From an uncultured Alphaproteobacteria bacterium (GTDB lineage: Bacteria; Pseudomonadota; Alphaproteobacteria; HIMB59; GCA-002718135): 45,317 nucleotides of DNA. The translations under genes and the position numbers were made by a program. Location of the stretch: assembly GCA_902574475.1 (NCBI GenBank), contig CACGNZ010000010.1:1-45317 (forward strand). Direction: 5' to 3'. Below, piece by piece: positions 7,069 to 15,672 of the stretch (its first letter is position 1; each line of letters begins with the position of its first letter). The notes under the pieces are model-generated. The model saw only the letters and a program-made list of their open reading frames with translations. It made no database searches and had not been told where the DNA came from.

Positions 7069-9412
7069 ACAATTAAAATTTATTTTATCGATTGTTTTTA
7101 TCTTATCTTTATTTTTTGCAAGTTTATTTATAGAAGATTTTAGAATTGATGCTTCTTCTGATAGTTTAGTTTCTCAAAATGATGAAGATTTTAAATATTT
7201 CTCTTATTATCAAGATTTATTTCCTACAAAAAATAGTCTTGTGATAGCTATAAAAAGTAATGATAAAATAGATAAGTTATTATTAACTGAAATAGAAAAT
7301 ATAAGCAAAAAATTATCAGCATTACCAGAGGTGTATTCTGTTTTTAATATTAATAAAGCCCCTATTCTTCTTTTAAATAAAACAAACCTTTTAGATTTAG
7401 CGAATGATAATTATGAAACTATCATAGATACTAATTTAGCAATTAAAGATGTTTTAAATGAGTTTGCAAAAAGTCCTATCTATGGTGATCAAATTATTAA
7501 TGAGAATAAAAGTATAACTTCTATTGTAATTTTCCTTAATGAAAACAATAAAGCACTTGATCTTAAAGAAAACAAAAATTTATACCTATCTCAAGGAAAA
7601 TATTACAGCATAAAAACAGAAATAGACAAAGAAAGAAATGAATTAATTAAAAAAATAAGAAATATTATTACTAATAGCAATAAAGATTTTACATACTATT
7701 TAGGTGGGGTAGAAATGATATCAAGCGATGTTATTTCTTATGTAAAAAATGATATTTTAACATTCAGTTTAATTGTACTTTTAATTATAATTTTAATCCT
7801 TTTCATAATTTTTAGAAGAGTCAAATGGGTATTTGCTATTTTATTTACGTCTATTAGTGCAGTTTATTTGTCAATAGGTTTAGCTGGTTTTATTAATTTT
7901 GAAATTACAGCAGTTTCAGCAAACTTCTTATCCTTAATGTTTGTTTTATCTATTTCTATGAATGTTCATATAATGAATAATTATTTACAAAGAGATATTA
8001 AAATTATTGAAAATTTTAGAATGATGTTTTGGCCTTGTTTTTATACCTTTCTAACTACAATTGTTGCTTTTGTATCACTAGTAATATCAGATATTAAACC
8101 TGTAATTGATTTTGGAATTATAATGATAATAGCATTATTAATAGTTTTAATTTCATCATTTGTCATCTTACCTCTAATTGTTTCTTTCTTTTCAAAGGAG
8201 GAAAAAAGCTATTCTCTAAATTTGAGTTTTTTAAAATCTTTTTATCCTTTTGCATATAAGAATAGTAAGTATATTCTTGGATTAAACATTCTAATATTTT
8301 TCATATCTCTATATGGAATTACAAATCTGAATGTTGAAAACTCATTTATAAAATATTTTAAAAAAAATACAGAAATTTATAAAGGAATGTATCTTATAGA
8401 TAATGAATTAGGCGGAACTACACCATTAGACATTATTCTTAAATTCAAAAATGATGATCAAATAATTGATACAACAATAAAAGCTGAACAAGAAGATGAT
8501 TTAGAAATTGAAGATGACTTTTTCTCAGATGATCTGTTTGGAGAAGAAAATAATATTTGGTTCACAAATGAAAAAATTGAAACAATCAAATTTGTTCATC
8601 AATATTTAGAAAGTAGAATAGAAATTGGAAAAGTTACTTCAATTTATTCACTTATAGATACCGCAAATCAAATAAACAAAAGTGATTTATCAATGTTTGA
8701 ATTATCAGTATTATATAATGAAATACCTGTTGATTATAAAACTGATTTAATTGATCCTTATCTAAATGTTGAAAAAAACATGATAAAAATTTCTACAAGA
8801 GTCAAAGATTCGAAAGATATTAAAAGAAACGATCTTATTAATGAAATTAATTCTTTTTTATTGAATGAATTCGATAACTTGGAAGAATTTAAAGTTAACG
8901 GCCTATTAGTATTATATAATAACATGTTAAAATCTTTATTTAGCTCACAAATAAAATCTTTAGGTTTTGTAATTTTAGCTATTTTTGTAATGTTTGTAAT
9001 ATTATTTAGATCCTTAAAATTAAGTATAATTGGAATAATTCCGAATATTTTTGCTTCAACTTTTATTCTTGGTTTAATTGGATTGCTTAAAATACCACTT
9101 GATATAATGACAATTACAATTGCAGCAATATCAATTGGTATAGCCGTTGATAATACAATACATTATATCTATCGCTACAAGGAAAATCTAAAGTTAGGTA
9201 GAAATCAAAGTGAAATGATTGAAAAAACACATTTAACTGTAGGTAATGCAGTTTTAATTACATCTATTGCAATCACTGCTGGTTTCCTTACTCTTTGTCT
9301 ATCAAACTTTGTTCCCACAGTTTATTTTGGTCTATTTACTAGTTTAGCAATGATATTTGCTATGATAGGAGTACTAATTACTTTACCATCAATATTGAAA
9401 TATCAAAAATGA
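7061..9412 (+). CDS. MMPL/RND-superfamily exporter, membrane protein
   Basis: A 783-residue polytopic membrane protein with the two-fold RND architecture: one N-terminal membrane helix (about 5-24), a periplasmic domain, five helices (about 232-376), a second helix opener (about 403-422), a second periplasmic domain and five more helices (about 632-780). The C-terminal half carries the MMPL proton-relay motif with Asp697 in GIAVDNTIHY. The equivalent place in the first half reads SISMNVH, with Asn301 instead of Asp. A strongly acidic patch lies at about 476-497 in the second loop. Relatives export lipids or hopanoids or handle outer-membrane lipids; the substrate cannot be read from sequence. 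It overlaps alr (8 bases) and the CvpA-family gene (4 bases). Confidence 0.82.
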   Translation: MSKQLKFILSIVFILSLFFASLFIEDFRIDASSDSLVSQNDEDFKYFSYYQDLFPTKNSLVIAIKSNDKIDKLLLTEIENISKKLSALPEVYSVFNINKAPILLLNKTNLLDLANDNYETIIDTNLAIKDVLNEFAKSPIYGDQIINENKSITSIVIFLNENNKALDLKENKNLYLSQGKYYSIKTEIDKERNELIKKIRNIITNSNKDFTYYLGGVEMISSDVISYVKNDILTFSLIVLLIIILILFIIFRRVKWVFAILFTSISAVYLSIGLAGFINFEITAVSANFLSLMFVLSISMNVHIMNNYLQRDIKIIENFRMMFWPCFYTFLTTIVAFVSLVISDIKPVIDFGIIMIIALLIVLISSFVILPLIVSFFSKEEKSYSLNLSFLKSFYPFAYKNSKYILGLNILIFFISLYGITNLNVENSFIKYFKKNTEIYKGMYLIDNELGGTTPLDIILKFKNDDQIIDTTIKAEQEDDLEIEDDFFSDDLFGEENNIWFTNEKIETIKFVHQYLESRIEIGKVTSIYSLIDTANQINKSDLSMFELSVLYNEIPVDYKTDLIDPYLNVEKNMIKISTRVKDSKDIKRNDLINEINSFLLNEFDNLEEFKVNGLLVLYNNMLKSLFSSQIKSLGFVILAIFVMFVILFRSLKLSIIGIIPNIFASTFILGLIGLLKIPLDIMTITIAAISIGIAVDNTIHYIYRYKENLKLGRNQSEMIEKTHLTVGNAVLITSIAITAGFLTLCLSNFVPTVYFGLFTSLAMIFAMIGVLITLPSILKYQK

Positions 9413-9954
9413 CTTTTTTAAACTTTGAATTAATATTTTTTGATTATGTAGTATTAATTTTAACTGCAGTAATTATTATTTTTAGTTTCTGGAAAGGATT
9501 TATTAATTCTATATTAGGGCTATTAACATGGGTTGGTTCTGTATTTTTAACCATATATAGTTATCAATATCTTTCAAATTTTTTAAGTGAACAACTCTTA
9601 AAGATTGATTTTTTACAAAGATTTGAACAATTTGTTAGTATTATAAGTATAATTATTTCAATACCAATAATTTTTTTAATTAGTTTATTTTTATTAAAAA
9701 GAATAAGAAAATTTTTAAATAGTGACTTAGATAAACAAATTCTAGGAGTAATATTTGATAAATTTTTTGGAGTCTTATATGGCATTCTATTTTCATATAT
9801 AATTTATAGTAGTGTATTGTATTTAACTGATAATAATGATGTTGAAATATTGAAAAATTTTCATTTATTTTTTGTAGAAAATTCAAATATTCTCAATCAA
9901 ATTTCTGAATATAATAATAATATTATTGATAGTTATATGAATACAGATCAATAA
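9409..9954 (+). CDS. CvpA-family inner-membrane protein
   Basis: A 181-residue protein with about four membrane helices (roughly 9-28, 33-52, 72-95 and 115-138) and a conserved opening, FDYVVLILTAVIIIFSFWKGF followed by LGLLTWVG, that matches the CvpA (colicin V production) family. The molecular role of CvpA is not settled; it has been linked to envelope stress and purine-gene neighbourhoods. It follows the MMPL exporter with an ATGA overlap and closes the plus-strand run, 3 bases from the convergent der gene. No terminator is visible between them. Confidence 0.72.
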   Translation: MTFLNFELIFFDYVVLILTAVIIIFSFWKGFINSILGLLTWVGSVFLTIYSYQYLSNFLSEQLLKIDFLQRFEQFVSIISIIISIPIIFLISLFLLKRIRKFLNSDLDKQILGVIFDKFFGVLYGILFSYIIYSSVLYLTDNNDVEILKNFHLFFVENSNILNQISEYNNNIIDSYMNTDQ

Positions 9955-9957
9955 TTA

Positions 9958-11247
9958 CTAATCATAAGGATTCTTAGATTTAGAAAATAAAATTTTTAAA
10001 TTTCTACTTTTAATTTTAAAGTAATTATAAAAATTATTTAGCAAATATCTTTTATATGAATTAGATATTTCTTTAGAAAAGTTTGAAAAAATTTTTATTG
10101 TTAAAGGATTTTTTGAAACCTGAGTGCCATATTTGAATTTCACTTCTTTTCCATTTATTCTCGGGTGAGAATTATTTTCAACAACATAATTTAACCATTT
10201 ATTAATTTGTGAAGTTGATATATTTTTATTTAATTCTAAAATAAGTTCACGAATCTTATTTTTTAAAAATAAAATATCTTTCTTATTTAGTGTTGAAATT
10301 GGTATAATAATTATATTTTTTGATTGAGAAAATTCATAATTAATATCTTTAATTAATTCATTAATTACTTTCTTTTTATTTTTTTTAATTAAATCAGTTT
10401 TATTAATTATAAATAATAAAATATTAGATTTTTGATATATTAAATTAAATATTTTTTTAGATTGGGTATCAAAGCCTTGTTCAATATCAATAAGGAAAAT
10501 ATTTAAATTAATTTCATTGATGATCGATAAAGTTTTTTTAGTAACATAAAAATCAAGACTATTTTTATCAATTTTATTTTTTTTTACTAAACCTGCAGTG
10601 TCTTTAATTGAATAGATATTGCCTTGAAATTTATATGAAGAAGAAACAATATCAGTTGTAGTTTTTGGTTGATTACTAACAATTGATCTCTCATATCCTA
10701 CTAATTTGTTTAAGAGAGTACTTTTACCTACATTTGTTTTACCAAATAACCCTAAAGAAAAATCGTAATTTATTAACTTATTATCTTTGGCATCATATTT
10801 TGATAAAAAATCTAAAAAGCCGTCTATACCTATATTATGTGAACATGAGATAAAAAAAATATTCTTGATACCAAGGTTTTCAATTTTTTTATCTTGTTTG
10901 AAATTATCATCTTTATTAACAATAACTAATATTTCCTTATTAAATTTTCTTAGTTCATTTATCAATTCTTTATCTATAAAATAATTCTCATCTTTATAAT
11001 CAATAACATAAACAAAAATATCTATTGTGCTTATTATGTTATTGACACTCTTTGTTACTAAACTTTTTTGATTAATTATTCCGGGTGTATCATACACATC
11101 AATATTACTATTTGATTTAAGAGGTGATACATGCCAATCTCTTGTTGTACCAATAGTATCATGAATTATATTATTATTTTTATTTGTAATTAAATTATAA
11201 AGTGATGTTTTGCCTACATTTGGCATACCTAAAATTAAAATATTCAT
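9958..11247 (-). CDS. der: Ribosome-assembly GTPase Der (EngA)
   Basis: Tandem-GTPase protein needed for 50S subunit maturation. It has 429 residues. G domain 1 has the P-loop GMPNVGKT (7-14), DTPG (53-56) and NKDD (111-114). G domain 2 has the P-loop GKTNVGKS (169-176), DTAG (216-219) and NKTD (282-285). A C-terminal KH-like domain contains the conserved HPRINGKEVKFKYGTQ segment, and a lysine-rich tail ends the protein. It is one base downstream of bamB. The bamB-der order is common in proteobacteria and supports both calls. Domain 1 is the more divergent half, with unusually many Asn and Lys. Confidence 0.95.
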   Translation of the reverse strand: MNILILGMPNVGKTSLYNLITNKNNNIIHDTIGTTRDWHVSPLKSNSNIDVYDTPGIINQKSLVTKSVNNIISTIDIFVYVIDYKDENYFIDKELINELRKFNKEILVIVNKDDNFKQDKKIENLGIKNIFFISCSHNIGIDGFLDFLSKYDAKDNKLINYDFSLGLFGKTNVGKSTLLNKLVGYERSIVSNQPKTTTDIVSSSYKFQGNIYSIKDTAGLVKKNKIDKNSLDFYVTKKTLSIINEINLNIFLIDIEQGFDTQSKKIFNLIYQKSNILLFIINKTDLIKKNKKKVINELIKDINYEFSQSKNIIIIPISTLNKKDILFLKNKIRELILELNKNISTSQINKWLNYVVENNSHPRINGKEVKFKYGTQVSKNPLTIKIFSNFSKEISNSYKRYLLNNFYNYFKIKSRNLKILFSKSKNPYD

Positions 11248-11248
11248 T

Positions 11249-12493
11249 TTAATAAATGTAAGTAATACCTTTTGCAGTACTTATAAAAATTTTATTTTGA
11301 TAATTATAAACTTTATTAATATTCTTAATTTTAAGATTAACCGTTTCTTGAATTTCAAGATTTTGATCTAAAATAATTATTTCACCATTATCTGTAAACA
11401 AATGCATATTTTTATTTATGATCAAAGAATTTATTATTTTTGATTTTTTATTTAGTATTTTATTAATATTAATTTTTAAGAATATATTTCCATTCTGAAT
11501 ATTATAAAATTCAACAAAATTTTCATTTTTAGAAATTAGTGAATTATTAAATAATATAGCTGAAGATGAGTTATTTATTCTAAAATCAACTAACACAAAT
11601 TTATTTTTATTTATGTCGTAAGTATGAATAATATTTCCATCATCAAAATAAACTAGAAAATTTTTGTAAAGATGTATTTGATCCTTTAGATTATTAAGTG
11701 AAGTATTAAGTTCAATATTGTCAAAATTTAAACTATGTTCCTCAAATAAATACGTGTCTAATGAATTAAATTCACTATTAGGGAGTATAAAGAAAACGAT
11801 ATTAAAATAATTTTCAATTTTACCTCCCGATGATTGAATTATATTACTTGATTTAAAAGCTTTTTCATAAATTATATCTCCACTTAAAATTGATAAAAAA
11901 ACTATTTTTTGTGGATATAATATTATTAAATAGTCATCCAATATTTTGACTGGGGTATTCAATAAATCTTTATTGTTAAATAACCAAACAACTTGTCCCA
12001 ATTTGTTTATTCTAACTACTTCTCCTGATTTAAATGCAATAATAAAATCATTTTTATAAAGAGAAAAAGATATAGGTACTTTTTTTATTTGATCTAAATC
12101 AACATTAATTCTTTCAATTAATTTTCCACTATTTAAATCAAACTTTAGAAGTTCCCCATCTTTATTTAATGAGTAAATACTTTCATCGAGGTATATGAGA
12201 TTTATAGGTTCATTATTGTTATATTTTTCTTCATAATTATTAATTTTTAATACAACTTGATCTTTATCTAAAAAATTATATTCAGATGCTTTGTATGTAT
12301 AGTTATCAATTACGTTATCTGCATACTTTTCAAATAAACTAAAATCTAAAAATTCTTCTGTTTCTAACTGAAAGGTATAATCTTCAGAATCTATATTTTC
12401 ATTATTTCTTAATGATGAAATCGTATCCTGACATGAAATAATAAATATGAAAGATAAATATAGCGCTATTTTACTTATAAAGCTGAAACTCAT
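11249..12493 (-). CDS. bamB: Outer-membrane assembly lipoprotein BamB (PQQ-like beta-propeller)
   Basis: BamB is a periplasmic-facing lipoprotein of the BAM complex that inserts beta-barrel proteins into the outer membrane. The 414-residue product has a signal sequence ending in a lipobox (FIISCQ, Cys at about 21). Repeated blade-like units follow, with patterns such as GKLIERINVDL, GQVVWLFNN and GDIIYEKAF, as in PQQ-like propellers. The sequence is diverged, so position carries much of the weight: it lies between a TPR membrane protein and der, the usual YfgM-BamB-Der arrangement. Its start overlaps the upstream gene by 23 bases. Confidence 0.82.
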   Translation of the reverse strand: MSFSFISKIALYLSFIFIISCQDTISSLRNNENIDSEDYTFQLETEEFLDFSLFEKYADNVIDNYTYKASEYNFLDKDQVVLKINNYEEKYNNNEPINLIYLDESIYSLNKDGELLKFDLNSGKLIERINVDLDQIKKVPISFSLYKNDFIIAFKSGEVVRINKLGQVVWLFNNKDLLNTPVKILDDYLIILYPQKIVFLSILSGDIIYEKAFKSSNIIQSSGGKIENYFNIVFFILPNSEFNSLDTYLFEEHSLNFDNIELNTSLNNLKDQIHLYKNFLVYFDDGNIIHTYDINKNKFVLVDFRINNSSSAILFNNSLISKNENFVEFYNIQNGNIFLKININKILNKKSKIINSLIINKNMHLFTDNGEIIILDQNLEIQETVNLKIKNINKVYNYQNKIFISTAKGITYIY

Positions 12494-13136
12494 GTATCTT
12501 TTTCACTCTTTCTTTTATAGAGGCAGAAACTAAACTTGAATTAAATATTTCATTATATTTTTCCAAAGCTTTTGAATTACTTTTATACTTCGATTTATTT
12601 AGATCAATTTCTGTGACGATTAATAAATATTCTAATTCTTTTTTAATTGAAAAATAGCTGTCAATTTCATCACTAATATTATTAATATAATTTGATATAT
12701 CATTTAAATATATATCACTTTTTTTATAATAAGATGCGTTGATGAACGTGTATGATGCATGTGCAGCAATAGCAGATTTATATAATATATTTAAATTAGA
12801 TGATAAAATTAAATCTTTATATAAATCATTTACATAACCAAAATTATTTGTTTCAATATTTTTTTGAATTAGTTTTAATTTTGATAAATTAGAGAAAATA
12901 TCATCATTATCGATTAAATTTTCTAAACTACTTAAATCATCTGGATTGTCTTGGATAATATCAAAAAAATTTATACTAGAATTTTTAATATCTTGAATTT
13001 TAAAATAATTATAAGTTTGGAAACCAATAAATATAACTAGCAAAATTACTAATGAAATTATTAATTGTATGTAGTTTTTAAAAATAAAATTTTGAAATTT
13101 TTTAAATAAATTTTGATTTTTATTCTCTTGATTCAT
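12471..13136 (-). CDS. TPR-like inner-membrane protein (YfgM/Anc-type, BamB neighbour)
   Basis: A 221-residue protein with a short cytoplasmic N-terminus, one membrane helix at about 20-42 (LIISLVILLVIFIGF core), and a helical periplasmic part resembling the YfgM family (DUF2133-like tetratricopeptide). YfgM in enterobacteria works with the PpiD chaperone near the SecYEG translocon. The repeat signal itself is weak; the call rests on topology, size and the position immediately before bamB-der. It starts one base after the thioredoxin-like gene and overlaps bamB by 23 bases, pointing to one operon. Confidence 0.68.
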   Translation of the reverse strand: MNQENKNQNLFKKFQNFIFKNYIQLIISLVILLVIFIGFQTYNYFKIQDIKNSSINFFDIIQDNPDDLSSLENLIDNDDIFSNLSKLKLIQKNIETNNFGYVNDLYKDLILSSNLNILYKSAIAAHASYTFINASYYKKSDIYLNDISNYINNISDEIDSYFSIKKELEYLLIVTEIDLNKSKYKSNSKALEKYNEIFNSSLVSASIKERVKKIHEFQLYK

Positions 13137-13137
13137 A

Positions 13138-13689
13138 CTATTTCCACTTTATTGAACAACCAATACTATTCATTTGATTTGTTGGGCCTACTCCCTCATT
13201 TTTGATTTTAATCATTGCATTAAAAAGATCTCTTTCAATATTTGAATTATGATTTGCATTCATTACACCCGAGTCTATTCTACCTCTATATTTTAATTTA
13301 AGATCTTTATCGAAACCAAAAAAATCTGGTGTACAAACAGCATTATAGTCTTTTGCCACTTCTTGTGTTTCATCATAAAGATATGGAAAATTAAATTTAT
13401 ATTTATCAGAGAAAATTTTCATATTATCAAATGAATCATCGGGGTAATTAATTACATCATTAGACATAATAGCAATTGTATTTATTGAGTGCTCTAGTAA
13501 CTCATCAGCATCTTTTTTTAATCTACTTGCAATAGCTTTAACATATGGACAATGATTACATATAAAAACTATAACAGTACCATTTAATCCCTTTGCATTA
13601 TCTAAAGACACCATGTTATCATTAATATTTTTAAGATTAAATGATGGCGCTAATACATTTAAATTATCGTTTGGGGCATTTACAGGCAT
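13138..13689 (-). CDS. Thioredoxin-like (AhpC/TSA-type redoxin) family protein
   Basis: A 183-residue redox protein with a thioredoxin fold. The motif ICNHCPYVK gives an active CxxC pair (Cys44, Cys47), followed by the cis-proline region CTPDFFGF (Cys119, Pro121). A further Cys lies near the C-terminus (IGCSIKWK). This matches the group of soluble redoxins with a CxHCPYVK motif that carry the peroxiredoxin-like APxFxLK opening. No signal peptide is seen, so it is probably cytosolic. The exact substrate is unknown. It heads the operon leading to bamB-der, and its start codon is only 24 bases from the divergent DUF2794 gene. Confidence 0.8.
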   Translation of the reverse strand: MPVNAPNDNLNVLAPSFNLKNINDNMVSLDNAKGLNGTVIVFICNHCPYVKAIASRLKKDADELLEHSINTIAIMSNDVINYPDDSFDNMKIFSDKYKFNFPYLYDETQEVAKDYNAVCTPDFFGFDKDLKLKYRGRIDSGVMNANHNSNIERDLFNAMIKIKNEGVGPTNQMNSIGCSIKWK

Positions 13690-13697
13690 AAAATTTT

Positions 13698-13705
13698 GTT
13701 ATATT
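13698..13705. promoter_or_regulatory. Shared, overlapping -10 elements of a divergent promoter pair
   Basis: The 24-base spacer between two divergent start codons contains GTTATATT. Read on the plus strand it gives TATATT (13700-13705), 8 bases before the DUF2794 ATG. Read on the minus strand it gives TATAAC (13703-13698), 8 bases before the thioredoxin-like ATG. Both would start transcription at or within a base or two of the start codon. No strong -35 is visible on either side. Confidence 0.4.
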
Positions 13706-13713
13706 CTTAATTT

Positions 13714-14043
13714 ATGGGCTTAGTAACATCTAGTGCTTCAACTAACAATCACAATCTATACTTTTCCAAAGATGAACTCGCCAAAATCCTAAATCTTTAT
13801 TCTAAAGGAGTTTCTAATGGTGAATGGAAAGATTATGCTATTGATTTTAATAAAAATAATGCATTTTTTTATATATTTAAACATAGTCTAGCAGCTCCAG
13901 AATGCGTTCTAAATAAATCACTAGAAAGAAAAAAAAGGAAAATTTTTTATAATTTAAAATCAAAAAATCAAAACAAGAAATTTGAAAGTTTAGATGCACT
14001 GATATCATCTTTAAATCGAAACATTTTTAAGTTAGTAAATTAA
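13714..14043 (+). CDS. DUF2794 family protein
   Basis: A 109-residue protein that matches my recollection of the alphaproteobacterial DUF2794 family, with a core reading FSKDELAKILNLYSKGVSNGEWKDYAID split over residues 18-45 and a following FYIFKHS segment. The family is widespread in alphaproteobacteria and has no known function. There is no signal peptide or membrane segment. It is a single-gene unit, divergent from the thioredoxin-like gene and convergent with the ABC permease 54 bases downstream. That 54-base gap shows no convincing terminator hairpin. Confidence 0.75.
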   Translation: MGLVTSSASTNNHNLYFSKDELAKILNLYSKGVSNGEWKDYAIDFNKNNAFFYIFKHSLAAPECVLNKSLERKKRKIFYNLKSKNQNKKFESLDALISSLNRNIFKLVN

Positions 14044-14097
14044 ATATTAACGATTTTATTTAACATTTTGTATTATTAAACTTTATCTTTCTACACT

Positions 14098-14856
14098 TTA
14101 TTTTCTAATGGCCCAACCAGCAAAAATATTTTCAAGATAAACTACAATATAATATAAAAATATTCCCATAACAGCCAATGTGATCAATACTGCAAACATT
14201 AACGGATAATCTGCGTTAATTTTTCCACTATCAAACAAATGTCCTAATCCTCTTCCATGGGGTTCAATAATCTCCATCAAATTAGTTCCAATAAAAGCGA
14301 GTGTTGTTGATACTTTTAATGCTCCAAAAAATTCTGGTAATGTTTTTGGTAAAGCAATTTTATAAAAAATCTCAAATTTATTAGCACCTAAAGATAAAAG
14401 TATGTCTTCATATTCTCTTTCCAAAGTTGACAATCCAATCGAAATTGAAACACAGATGGGGAAAAATGAAATAAGAATTACAATTATAATTGTATTCATA
14501 TTGTGCATACCAACAAATATTAATGCAATTACTGGAACTACTGTTGCTTTAGGAATAGCATTAAAACCAACAAGAATAGGATATAAGCCTATTCTAATAG
14601 TTTTTGAAAACCCCATTAAAATACCTAAACTTAATCCTACCAAAACAGACAATATTAATCCTACAACAGTTCTCCAAAAAGTTTCCCAACCGTAGATTAA
14701 AAAGAGATGTTTAAATTTCCAAAATGCTGGCCATAAATCTGAAGGGGAAGCCATTTTATAATTTGGCCAATTATTATACCAAACCAACAATTCCCATAAC
14801 AAACAAAAAATTATAAGGCTAAATAAAGGTATAATAAAATTATTGATTCTAATCAT
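14098..14856 (-). CDS. ABC transporter permease, NitT/TauT (SsuC/TauC) class
   Basis: The inner-membrane channel subunit of an importer. It has 252 residues and about six hydrophobic segments, starting with the anchor at about 8-25. The EAA cytoplasmic loop, SLGANKFEIFYKIALPKTLPE in shape (around residues 157-177), contacts the ATPase. The family signature is the binding-protein-dependent permease fold of the SsuC/TauC type. It overlaps the upstream ATPase gene by 8 bases and is the last gene of the binding protein-ATPase-permease operon. Confidence 0.88.
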   Translation of the reverse strand: MIRINNFIIPLFSLIIFCLLWELLVWYNNWPNYKMASPSDLWPAFWKFKHLFLIYGWETFWRTVVGLILSVLVGLSLGILMGFSKTIRIGLYPILVGFNAIPKATVVPVIALIFVGMHNMNTIIIVILISFFPICVSISIGLSTLEREYEDILLSLGANKFEIFYKIALPKTLPEFFGALKVSTTLAFIGTNLMEIIEPHGRGLGHLFDSGKINADYPLMFAVLITLAVMGIFLYYIVVYLENIFAGWAIRK

Positions 14857-15622
14857 TTTTATTCTGAGCTATTTCGATTTGATTTCTAAGTGTTGCAAGT
14901 AATTGTGATACTTCTGATGAATATAAATCAGAGATTTTTTTTTCTTCATTAAAATTAGTTTTAACGTCGTATTGTAATGAAGCTGGTCTTCCGGATAAAA
15001 CAATTACTTGATCAGCTAAATAAACAGCTTCTCTTAAATCATGAGTTATTAAAATACATGTGAAGTCTCTTTCTTTTTTTAATTTGTGCATAACATCCCA
15101 CAAATCTTCTTTTGTAAATGCATCTAGAGCTGCAAAAGGCTCATCTAAAATTAAGACCTCCGGACTATGAACTAAAGATCTACAAAGTGAAACTCTTTGT
15201 TTCATCCCACCAGATAATTCAGATGGTAAATTATTTTCAAATTCTTCTAATCCCACTAACTTAAGCAGATCTAATGCATTCGATCTCTTTTGATTATAAG
15301 TCATATTTTTTGATACTATCTCAAGTGGAAGAATTATATTTTTAATTACATTTCTCCATTCTAACAAAACTGGATTTTGAAAAGCCATTCCTACAGTAGA
15401 AAGTGGGGATGTAATTTTTTTATTTGAAATAAAAATACTACCTTGAGTTGGTTTAATTAATCCACTGACTAATCTAGTTATTGTAGATTTTCCACAACCT
15501 GAAGGTCCAACTATAGCAGTAAAACCTTTTCTTTTAATTGATAGGGAAAGATCCTTTAAAACAGGAAGCATACCTTGTTTAGTTTCATATTGATGAGAAA
15601 CCTTTTCAATATTGATATGCAT
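14849..15622 (-). CDS. ABC transporter ATP-binding protein, NitT/TauT class
   Basis: The nucleotide-binding subunit of the importer. It has 257 residues, with Walker A GPSGCGKST (39-47), the Q-loop FQNPVLLEW (81-89), the signature LSGGMKQR (136-143), Walker B VLILDEPF (156-163), and the H-loop ITHDLREAV. The closest families by motif are SsuB and TauB. Its ATG has no clear Shine-Dalgarno sequence and follows a strong intercistronic hairpin after the binding-protein gene. It overlaps the permease gene by 8 bases. Confidence 0.92.
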   Translation of the reverse strand: MHINIEKVSHQYETKQGMLPVLKDLSLSIKRKGFTAIVGPSGCGKSTITRLVSGLIKPTQGSIFISNKKITSPLSTVGMAFQNPVLLEWRNVIKNIILPLEIVSKNMTYNQKRSNALDLLKLVGLEEFENNLPSELSGGMKQRVSLCRSLVHSPEVLILDEPFAALDAFTKEDLWDVMHKLKKERDFTCILITHDLREAVYLADQVIVLSGRPASLQYDVKTNFNEEKKISDLYSSEVSQLLATLRNQIEIAQNKND

Positions 15623-15635
15623 AAGTTATGATTAG

Positions 15636-15666
15636 TATATGGGGTAGAAATAGTCTACCCCATATA
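15636..15666 (-). promoter_or_regulatory. Perfect 13-bp intercistronic hairpin between binding-protein and ATPase genes
   Basis: The arms are 15636-15648 (plus strand TATATGGGGTAGA) and 15654-15666 (TCTACCCCATATA), with a 5-base loop. It lies in the 50-base gap between the substrate-binding gene and the ATPase gene. No run of T follows on the minus strand, so it is not a full intrinsic terminator. Such structures commonly protect the upstream binding-protein mRNA from 3' decay or partly block readthrough, giving more binding protein than membrane subunits. Confidence 0.7.
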
Positions 15667-15672
15667 AAAATA

